Assembly (NCBI RefSeq): GCF_014647635.1
Contig: NZ_BMPO01000004.1
Coordinates: forward strand, 248,001-312,000
Length of the DNA: 64,000 nucleotides
Reading direction: 5' to 3'
Origin: Pseudomonas matsuisoli
GTDB lineage: Bacteria; Pseudomonadota; Gammaproteobacteria; Pseudomonadales; Pseudomonadaceae
Each line of letters opens with the position of its first letter. Positions within the stretch are counted from its first letter, which is position 1. This document shows positions 57,848-64,000 of the stretch, in pieces. A model generated the notes under the pieces. That model saw only the letters and a program-made list of their open reading frames with translations. It was not told the origin of the DNA and made no database searches. The translations under genes were made by a program, and so were the position numbers.

Positions 57848-59998
57848 TCAATACTTGCCGTAGTAGCCTTCTTTGAGCGCATCGAACAGGTTCGCGGCAG
57901 TGTTCACTTCGCCGTCGTATTCCACCTGTTCGTTGCCCTTGAGTTCGACGACGCTGCCGTCTTCCAGCTCGAAGCGATAGAGGGTGTTTTCCAGGTCCTT
58001 CTCCTTGACCAGCACGCCCTGGAAGGCGGCCGGGTTGAAGCGGAACGTGGTGCAGCCCTTCAATCCCTGCTTCCAGGCGTAGAGGTAGATGTCCTTGAAG
58101 GACTCGAAGGCGTATTCGGTCGGCACGTTGGCCGTCTTGGAGATGGATGAGTCGACCCACTTTTGCGCGGCGGCCTGTACGTCGACGTGCTCGGTCGGCG
58201 TTATGTCGTCAGCGGCGACGAAATACGCCGGCAGCTGGCGGTTTGCTTCTTCGGCATAGGGCATCGCCTCACCGTTGACCAAGGTGCGGTAGGCCAGCAA
58301 CTCGAAGCTGAAGACCTCGACCTTTTCCTTGGCCTTGCGGCCGGCACGGATGACGTTGCGTGAATAGTGGTGGGCGAAGCTCGGTTCGATGCCGTTCGAG
58401 GCGTTGTTCGCCAGGCTCAGGCTGATGGTGCCGGTAGGCGCGATCGAGCTGTGGTGGGTGAAGCGCGCGCCCTGCTCGGCCAGCGCCTCGACCAGCTCTG
58501 GTGCGTGCTCGGCGATCTTCTGCATGTAGCGGGAATACTTAGCATGGAGTATTCGGCCGGGTATGTGATCACCGGGTTTGTAACCGTCGCGTCCCATTTC
58601 CGGGCGCTTGCGCAGCATCTCGGCAGTGACTTCATATTCTTCCGAGAGAACTGGCGCGGCGCCTTTTTCCTTCGACAGTTCCAGCGCCTCTTCCCAACCG
58701 ACCAGCGCCATTTCCCGTGCGACTTCCTCGGTGAACACACACGCCTCGGCACTGCCGTAGCGCATCTTCAACAGGGTCAGCGTCGAGCCCAGGCCAAGGA
58801 AGCCCATTCCATGCCGGCGTTTGCTCTCGATCTCCTGGCGTTGCTGCGGCAGCGGCAGACCGTTGATTTCAACCACATTGTCGAGCATGCGGGTGAAGAT
58901 GCGGACGACCCGACGGAAGCGCTCCCAGTCGAAGCGGGCGTCGTTGCCGAACGGGTCGACTACGAAGCCGGTGAGGTTGACCGAGCCTAGCAGGCAGGAG
59001 CCGTAGGGCGGCAAGGGTTGCTCACCGCAGGGATTGGTCGCGCGGATGTGCTCGCACCACCAGTTGTTGTTTTGTTCGTTGACCCGGTCGATGAGGATGA
59101 AGCCCGGCTCGGCGAAGTCGTACGTGGACACCATGATCATGTCCCACAGGTGCCGCGCGCGGAGGCTGCCGTAGACCTTGCAGGCGACCAGGCCGTCCTC
59201 ACGGACGATGTAGTTTTCGTGCACCGGCCATTCGCGCCAGCGCACCTGCGCCTCGTCGGCCAGGTCCAGTTCGTGGGCTTCCTTGGTGTGCACCGGGAAC
59301 AGCAATGTCCAGTCTTCATCGGCCTCGACGGCGCGCATGAATTCATCGGTGATCAGCAGGCTGAGGTTGAACTGACGCAGGCGGCCGTCTTCACGCTTGG
59401 CACGTATGAATTCGCGCACGTCCGGGTGGACGACATCGAAGGTGCCCATCTGCGCACCGCGGCGGCCGCCGGCGGAGCTGACGGTGAAGCACATCTTGTC
59501 GAACACATCCATGAACGACAGCGGCCCGCTGGTGTGTGCGCCAGCGCCAGAGACGAAGGAGCCACGTGGGCGCAGGGTCGAGAATTCATAGCCGATGCCG
59601 CAGCCGGCCTTGAGGGTCAGCCCGGCTTCATGGACCTTGCCGAGGATGTCGTCCATGGAGTCATGGATGTTGCCGGAGACCGTGCAGTTGATCGTCGAGG
59701 TGGCGGGTTTGTAGGCCTGCGCGCCGGCGTTGGAGATGATACGGCCGGCCGGGATAGCCCCATTGCGCAGGGCCCAGAGAAACTGCGTGTGCCAGTGTTC
59801 GCGCTTCTCTTCTGGCTCGACATCGGCAAGGGCACGGGCGACGCGACGCCAGGTGGCATCCACATCCGCATCCACGGGCGTACCGTCCTTCGCGCTGAGT
59901 CGGTACTTCTGGGCCCAGATGTCCTCCGAGGCCGGTTGCAACGGAATCGTGGCGGTACGCGGTGCATCCTCGACGAGGATCTCTTCTGGCTTGCCCAT
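57848..59998 (-). CDS. nrdJa: Class II (adenosylcobalamin-dependent) ribonucleotide reductase large component (NrdJa)
   Basis: 716 residues from the ATG at 59998; the start is uncertain, since AGGAG lies 12 bases upstream, and alternative ATGs at 60043 and 60037 extend the frame without a ribosome site. Class II core motifs are STINCTVSGNIHDSM, NPCGEQPLPPYGSCLLGSVNL and the SIAPTGTISLSLANNASNG region. It reduces ribonucleoside triphosphates or diphosphates without oxygen or tyrosyl radical. nrdJb follows after 13 bases. An Anr/FNR-like site lies 65 bases upstream. I saw no cobalamin riboswitch. Confidence 0.93.
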   Translation of the reverse strand: MGKPEEILVEDAPRTATIPLQPASEDIWAQKYRLSAKDGTPVDADVDATWRRVARALADVEPEEKREHWHTQFLWALRNGAIPAGRIISNAGAQAYKPATSTINCTVSGNIHDSMDDILGKVHEAGLTLKAGCGIGYEFSTLRPRGSFVSGAGAHTSGPLSFMDVFDKMCFTVSSAGGRRGAQMGTFDVVHPDVREFIRAKREDGRLRQFNLSLLITDEFMRAVEADEDWTLLFPVHTKEAHELDLADEAQVRWREWPVHENYIVREDGLVACKVYGSLRARHLWDMIMVSTYDFAEPGFILIDRVNEQNNNWWCEHIRATNPCGEQPLPPYGSCLLGSVNLTGFVVDPFGNDARFDWERFRRVVRIFTRMLDNVVEINGLPLPQQRQEIESKRRHGMGFLGLGSTLTLLKMRYGSAEACVFTEEVAREMALVGWEEALELSKEKGAAPVLSEEYEVTAEMLRKRPEMGRDGYKPGDHIPGRILHAKYSRYMQKIAEHAPELVEALAEQGARFTHHSSIAPTGTISLSLANNASNGIEPSFAHHYSRNVIRAGRKAKEKVEVFSFELLAYRTLVNGEAMPYAEEANRQLPAYFVAADDITPTEHVDVQAAAQKWVDSSISKTANVPTEYAFESFKDIYLYAWKQGLKGCTTFRFNPAAFQGVLVKEKDLENTLYRFELEDGSVVELKGNEQVEYDGEVNTAANLFDALKEGYYGKY

Positions 59999-60062
59999 GG
60001 TCGGCCGAATCTCCTGCTGGTCTTTGAAGATGGGAATCATACGCATTTGAAACGGTGCGTGC

Positions 60063-60076
60063 CTGATCTGCGTCAA
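60063..60076 (-). promoter_or_regulatory. Anr/FNR-type operator upstream of nrdJa
   Basis: Read on the minus strand TTGACGCAGATCAG keeps TTGA and ATCA half-sites at the right spacing, with two mismatches to TTGATNNNNATCAA. It lies 65 bases before the nrdJa ATG. Oxygen-limited induction is plausible because class II reductase works without oxygen. It also overlaps the most upstream in-frame start codon. Confidence 0.5.
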
Positions 60077-60210
60077 GCCTTTGGTCGGGGTTAAGTACTA
60101 AGGCTAGGACGATGTGGCCTGGGAGGCCAGGGAACTGGGCGGGTGGTGGTCGGAAGGAGGCGGTGTAAGGTCCTATGTCGCCAGACGTGGCCCTTTTGCG
60201 GGCAACCAGA

Positions 60211-60268
60211 GCGCCGGCCCGCTCCTACAAAAAGCCGGGATAGGTGTAGGAGCGAGCTTGCTCGCGAA
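60211..60268. repeat. REP-like inverted pair upstream of nrdJa
   Basis: The copies are GCGCCGGCCCGCTCCTAC (60211-60228, minus) and GTAGGAGCGAGCTTGCTCG... (60246-60268, plus). The plus copy, with its GCGAGC-TT-GCTCGC hairpin, is the common Pseudomonas REP. The rest of the 358-base gap 59999-60356 holds the Anr-like site and another repeat-like stretch ending near ACCCGCCCTAC (60347-60357), but no gene. Confidence 0.8.
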
Positions 60269-60356
60269 TGGGTAGACCAGACGAGGAAGATCTTTGAGTA
60301 TCCCCCTCGCTCTGGGACAGCCCGTGAACGTCATCGCGGGCTACACCCGCCCTACC

Positions 60357-61283
60357 TCAAAGCGCTTCGAGGCAACCGGCGAGCTCGTTGCCGAGGTTTT
60401 CCAACATCTGCTCGTAGCCATGTGCATCGGTATCGACGGTCATACCCAGCGCATCGAGTTCCGCCATTTTCACGGGCAGGCCTTCGGTCAGGGTTTCAGC
60501 CAGGCGGGGACGGATGGGCGGTTCGCTGAAGACGCAGCTCGGGCCGGCCTGTTGCAGGCGTGCGCGCATTTCCGCGACATGACGGGCGCCTGGCTGGACT
60601 TCGCCGAGGACGCTGAAGACCCCAGCGTGTTCCAGACCGTAATGCGCTTCAAAGTAGTCGAACGCTTCATGGAAGACGAAGAATGGCTTGCGGGACACTA
60701 CGTCCAGCCGCGCTTTCAGGCGCGTATCCAAGGCATCGAGACGACCGGAGAATGCCTTAGCATTTTCGCGGTATTTCGCCGCGTTTGCCGGGTCGAGCCT
60801 GGCCAAGTCTTCCGCCATGCGCGCGGCAATGACACGGGCGTTAGCCGGATGCAGCCACAGGTGCGTGTCTAGGCTGCCAGGGCGGTGGTCATGGTCATGG
60901 TCATGGGCGTGCTCGTCGTGATCATGAGTGTGCGCATGACCGTGGCCATCCTCGCCGAATCGACGAAGGGTCATGCCAGGAAGATCCTGCACGGCGAGTG
61001 ATTCGCCGCGGTGGTCTTGCATGGACTTCACTAAGAAGCCTTCCATGTCGGGCCCGACCCAATAGAACAGGTCCGCCTCCTGCAACCGACGGATATCCGA
61101 GGGCCGCAAGGCGAAATGGTGGGGGGACGCACCCGGAGGCAGCAGTACGTCCGGCTCCCCTACCCCGTCCTGTACCGCAGCCGCCATCAATTGCAGCGGC
61201 TTGATACTGGTCAGAAGGCGGACGTCGGCGTGAGTGGTGATGGTGAACACGAGAAGAATGAGTAATACGAACGGTCGGAACAC
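60357..61283 (-). CDS. znuA: Zinc ABC transporter substrate-binding protein ZnuA
   Basis: 308 residues. A signal peptide (about 1-19, TTHA) is followed by the metal-binding HH at 55-56. A His/Asp-rich loop at 114-133 (HGHAHTHDHDEHAHDHDHDH) and LDTHLWLHP supply further ligands; the acidic-His loop is the mark of zinc-specific ZnuA. It delivers zinc to ZnuBC. It is divergent from zur across a Zur box. Confidence 0.96.
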   Translation of the reverse strand: MFRPFVLLILLVFTITTHADVRLLTSIKPLQLMAAAVQDGVGEPDVLLPPGASPHHFALRPSDIRRLQEADLFYWVGPDMEGFLVKSMQDHRGESLAVQDLPGMTLRRFGEDGHGHAHTHDHDEHAHDHDHDHRPGSLDTHLWLHPANARVIAARMAEDLARLDPANAAKYRENAKAFSGRLDALDTRLKARLDVVSRKPFFVFHEAFDYFEAHYGLEHAGVFSVLGEVQPGARHVAEMRARLQQAGPSCVFSEPPIRPRLAETLTEGLPVKMAELDALGMTVDTDAHGYEQMLENLGNELAGCLEAL

Positions 61284-61306
61284 GAGAAGACACCTGAAAC
61301 GAAAGG

Positions 61307-61319
61307 GTTATAGAATAAC
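61307..61319. promoter_or_regulatory. Zur box in the znuA-zur intergenic region
   Basis: GTTATAGAATAAC has inverted GTTAT and ATAAC arms around AGA, the core of the proteobacterial Zur operator. It sits 24 bases before the znuA start and 26 before zur, so repression of both by zinc-loaded Zur is expected. Confidence 0.85.
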
Positions 61320-61344
61320 GTCTATTTTTCCGGACGTCTTCGCC

Positions 61345-61845
61345 ATGCCCAAACTCAAACCCGTCAAGACGCCGCTGGCCTTCGTGCCGCACGACCATAG
61401 CCAGTGCGTGAACCATGCCCTTAGCGAAGCGGATGCCATTTGCGCCCGTGAAGGTGTGCGCCTGACCGCGCTGCGCAAGCGTGTTCTGGAACTCGTGTGG
61501 CAGAGCCACAAGCCGCTCGGTGCCTACGACATTCTCGGCGTGCTGGCGGATGAAGACGGTCGCCGCGCCGCGCCGCCGACCGTCTATCGCGCGCTCGACT
61601 TCCTGCTGGAGAACGGCCTTATCCACCGTATCGCCTCGCTCAACGCCTTTGTCGGCTGTAACCATCCGGGCAGCGCGCACCAGGGGCAATTCCTCATTTG
61701 CCGGAATTGCCACGCGGCAATCGAACTCGCTCAGACGCCCATCAGCGATGCCATCGAGCAGAGCGCGGAGAACATCGGCTTCCAAGTGGAAGGTCAGACG
61801 GTCGAGATCGTCGGCCTCTGCTCGCAATGCAAGAAGGCCGCATGA
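61345..61845 (+). CDS. zur: Zinc uptake regulator Zur (Fur family)
   Basis: 166 residues from ATG 61345. The winged helix is [18 protein letters not shown]... [16 protein letters not shown], and CRNCHAA plus CSQCKKA are the structural zinc Cys pairs. The frame could open at 61234, but that would cross the Zur box. The TGA overlaps the znuC ATG (ATGA). Confidence 0.96.
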   Translation: MPKLKPVKTPLAFVPHDHSQCVNHALSEADAICAREGVRLTALRKRVLELVWQSHKPLGAYDILGVLADEDGRRAAPPTVYRALDFLLENGLIHRIASLNAFVGCNHPGSAHQGQFLICRNCHAAIELAQTPISDAIEQSAENIGFQVEGQTVEIVGLCSQCKKAA

Positions 61846-62615
61846 GCGACGCCCTGATCCGTTTGCAGGATGTCGCCGTCCGCTTCGGCGGCCAGGACGT
61901 CCTGCAGGACGTGAACCTGCAACTCAACGCTGGCGAAATCGTCACCCTGATCGGCCCCAACGGCGCCGGCAAAACGACGTTGGTGCGCAGTGTGCTCGGC
62001 TTGATCAAGCCTGATCGCGGCCAGGTCTGGCGTAAACCAAAACTGTCGATCGGCTACATGCCGCAGAAACTTTCGATCGACGCCACGCTACCGCTCTCCG
62101 TCCTGCGCTTTTTGCGACTGGTGCCGGGCGTGGACCGGGCGCGCGCCCTGGCCGCGCTGGAGGAAGTCGGGGCGGCACGCGTGATCGACAGTCCGCTGCA
62201 AAGCATTTCCGGGGGCGAGTTACAGCGCGTGCTGCTGGCCCGCGCCCTCCTGCGTAAGCCGCAGCTGCTGGTGCTCGATGAGCCGGTACAAGGTGTCGAT
62301 GTCGCGGGCCAGGCCGAGCTCTATCGGCTCATCACGAAGCTGCGCGAGCGCTACGGCTGCGGCGTGCTGATGGTCTCCCACGACCTGCATCTGGTGATGA
62401 GCACCACCGATCAGGTGGTGTGCCTCAATCATCACGTCTGCTGCTCCGGTCATCCCGAGCAGGTCAGTGGCGACCCGGCGTTCATCGAACTCTTTGGCCA
62501 GGATGCCAAGTCCCTGGCCGTCTACCACCACCATCACGATCACGCCCATGACCTACATGGCAGCGTCGTGACCGGCAAACCCCACGTCCACGGGCCGAAC
62601 TGCAAGCATTCATGA
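61842..62615 (+). CDS. znuC: Zinc ABC transporter ATP-binding protein ZnuC
   Basis: 257 residues. Walker A is [15 protein letters not shown], the ABC signature [17 protein letters not shown] and the Walker [14 protein letters not shown] histidine-rich C-terminus ([10 protein letters not shown]) is typical of ZnuC. It overlaps zur by 4 bases and znuB by 4 bases, giving a tightly coupled operon. Confidence 0.97.
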   Translation: MSDALIRLQDVAVRFGGQDVLQDVNLQLNAGEIVTLIGPNGAGKTTLVRSVLGLIKPDRGQVWRKPKLSIGYMPQKLSIDATLPLSVLRFLRLVPGVDRARALAALEEVGAARVIDSPLQSISGGELQRVLLARALLRKPQLLVLDEPVQGVDVAGQAELYRLITKLRERYGCGVLMVSHDLHLVMSTTDQVVCLNHHVCCSGHPEQVSGDPAFIELFGQDAKSLAVYHHHHDHAHDLHGSVVTGKPHVHGPNCKHS

Positions 62616-63397
62616 TCGACTTTCTCTTCAACGCACTGGTCGCCGGCCTCGCCTTGGCGCTGGTGGCTGGCCCCCTCGGTTCCTTCGTGGTGTGGCGGCG
62701 CATGGCCTATTTCGGCGATACGCTGTCACATGCCGCATTGCTTGGCGTCGCGCTGGGCCTGGCCCTGAATATCGCGCCAATGCTGGCGGTGACGGTGGGC
62801 TGCGTGCTGATCGCCGTCATTCTCGTCACCCTCCAGCGACGCCAGCCGCTGGCCTCGGACACGCTGCTGGGCATCCTCGCCCATTCGACGTTATCGCTCG
62901 GCCTCGTGGTACTGAGCTTCATGCGCGATGTGCGTGTGGACCTGATGAGCTACCTGTTCGGCGATCTGCTCGCCGTGAGCAGCACGGACCTCGCGTGGAT
63001 CGTCGGCGGCAGTGTGCTGGTGCTGGTGATGCTCGCGCTGCTCTGGCGGCCATTGCTGGCGATGACGGTGCATGAAGAGCTGGCGCGCGTCGAAGGCCTG
63101 CCGGTCGCGGCGATCCGGTTAACGCTGATGCTGCTGATCGCGGTGGTGATCGCGGTTGCGATGAAGATCGTCGGTGTTCTGCTCATCACTTCCCTGCTGA
63201 TCATCCCCGCTGCGGCGGCGCAGCGTCACGCACGCACGCCTGAGCAGATGGCGCTGGGTGCCAGTGTGATCGGCATGATCGCCGTTTGCGCGGGGCTAGC
63301 GCTGTCCTGGTATCAAGACACGCCAGCCGGGCCTTCTATCGTGGTCAGTGCGGGGGCGATCTTTCTGCTGAGCTTTGCGCTGCCGCGGCGCGCGTAA
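62612..63397 (+). CDS. znuB: Zinc ABC transporter permease ZnuB
   Basis: 261 residues, about eight membrane helices in the ABC-3 family. The N-terminus [19 protein letters not shown] is typical; the cytoplasmic coupling region includes [12 protein letters not shown]. It forms the inner-membrane channel of ZnuABC. Downstream at 63397 it converges on a flavoprotein gene. Confidence 0.96.
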   Translation: MIDFLFNALVAGLALALVAGPLGSFVVWRRMAYFGDTLSHAALLGVALGLALNIAPMLAVTVGCVLIAVILVTLQRRQPLASDTLLGILAHSTLSLGLVVLSFMRDVRVDLMSYLFGDLLAVSSTDLAWIVGGSVLVLVMLALLWRPLLAMTVHEELARVEGLPVAAIRLTLMLLIAVVIAVAMKIVGVLLITSLLIIPAAAAQRHARTPEQMALGASVIGMIAVCAGLALSWYQDTPAGPSIVVSAGAIFLLSFALPRRA

Positions 63398-63432
63398 TCG
63401 CCGCGGGTGAGCCCGTCTTCGCGCAAAGCGTT

Positions 63433-64000
63433 TTAGTTAAGTTCTGGAATCAGCGAGTGGTGTATTCCCAGGCCAGCCATCATGCCATCGGCAACGGCGA
63501 AGCTGAGGGCGCCCGGGGCATGCGCAGCATCCCCACAGGCAAACAGACCGCTGACCGAGGTTTGCTTGAAGACATCGGTTTCGATGACCGGCCCGCCGAA
63601 CGGCGTTTCAGTGTATTCACAGCCCAGTTCATCGGCCAACGGATGCACTGCGGTGGTGTTCGGGGCGACGAACAGGCCGGCGAATTCGAACTCGCGTCCA
63701 TCCACTAGACGCACGGTTGCCTTGTCTTTCACGCATTCGATCGCAGCCTTTTCCACGCGAACGTTGCGGGCGTCCAATAGCGAGTGCTGCTCCGCATCCG
63801 GCTCGAATTGGGCGTTCAGGAAGAAGGTCGTTTCGCCCCATTCTGGCACCAGCAACGCTTGGTGAAACGAGTGCTCGTTGCTCGCGATAACCCCGAGACG
63901 AGCTTGGCCGAGCTCGTAGCCGTGGCAATACGGGCAATGGAACACACTGCGTCCCCAGCGCTCTTGCAGACCCGAAATGGCTGGCAATTCATCGCGGATG
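63433..64000 (-). CDS. Thioredoxin-reductase-like NAD(P)/FAD-dependent oxidoreductase, truncated at the right edge
   Basis: The frame is open from 64000 through the window edge, so the N-terminal FAD-binding part is missing. The visible part has the redox-active CPYC (SVFHCPYCHGYELG), the substrate-like GLFACGDAAHAPGALSFAVADG near the C-terminus (second FAD contact) and NTTAVHPLADELGCEYT. This resembles small pyridine-nucleotide-disulfide oxidoreductases of the thioredoxin-reductase group; the physiological partner is unknown. The TTG at 63985-63987 is an internal codon, not the start. Confidence 0.85.
   Translation of the reverse strand, partial: IRDELPAISGLQERWGRSVFHCPYCHGYELGQARLGVIASNEHSFHQALLVPEWGETTFFLNAQFEPDAEQHSLLDARNVRVEKAAIECVKDKATVRLVDGREFEFAGLFVAPNTTAVHPLADELGCEYTETPFGGPVIETDVFKQTSVSGLFACGDAAHAPGALSFAVADGMMAGLGIHHSLIPELN

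Noticed and set aside
60000-60140. Cobalamin riboswitch upstream of nrdJa
   Set aside because: Class II reductase could be controlled by B12, but I could not find a B12-box-like sequence or the long leader expected for one.

Overview
The window reads as the replication-origin region of a Pseudomonas (sensu lato) chromosome. The core order glmS-glmR-glmU, the complete atp operon, parB-parA-rsmG-mnmG-mnmE-yidC-yidD-rnpA-rpmH, oriC, then dnaA-dnaN-recF-gyrB is the classic Pseudomonas arrangement. The trkA-rsmB-fmt-def / tsaP-dprA-tsaC-qor-hemF-aroE block, the betC sulfatase locus, polA-thrB-nrdJ-znu, two perfect parS sites and REP-like repeats agree with that genus. No tRNA, rRNA, CRISPR array, prophage, plasmid module or intact transposon was seen.

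Layout. 1-5910: accessory block downstream of glmS, holding a metallophosphoesterase with an in-frame stop, an SDR, an MFS exporter, two aldo/keto reductases and an NAD-dependent epimerase. 6004-10160: amino-sugar and UDP-GlcNAc supply (glmS, glmR, glmU). 10296-17387: ATP synthase (atpIBEFHAGDC, minus strand). 17542-26198: segregation (parAB), tRNA modification (mnmG, mnmE), 16S methylation (rsmG), membrane insertion (yidC, yidD), RNase P protein and L34, all minus strand. 26199-26733: oriC with five perfect DnaA boxes and an AT-rich stretch. 26734-32892: dnaA, dnaN, recF, gyrB on the plus strand. 32967-43663: housekeeping genes for potassium uptake, rRNA methylation, formylation and deformylation, pilus secretin anchoring, transformation, t6A, heme and shikimate. 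43795-48501: choline/betaine acquisition (two tandem binding proteins, choline sulfatase, LysR regulator). 48498-52605: lactonase-like, DUF883, EamA, PbpG and GFA proteins. 52943-57005: polA, a DUF2782-type protein, thrB. 57136-59998: split class II ribonucleotide reductase. 60357-63397: zinc uptake (znuA / zur-znuC-znuB) around a Zur box. 63433-64000: truncated thioredoxin-reductase-like flavoprotein.

Replication genes point away from oriC on both sides. ParB made at 17.5-18.4 kb should load at the parS sites in recF, about 3-4 kb from oriC. Compared with the P. aeruginosa order as I remember it, the lptA/glyQS segment after gyrB is missing, and the polA-to-znu block lies on the opposite side of oriC, so rearrangement around the origin is likely.

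I did not find a clearly novel molecular system. The best leads are a second DnaA-box cluster upstream of mnmG, parS sites embedded in coding sequence, a dnaA promoter overlapping a DnaA box, a tandem pair of choline-binding proteins without their own transporter, an Anr/FNR-like site before nrdJ, and the interrupted metallophosphoesterase. All calls are from reading the sequence only.
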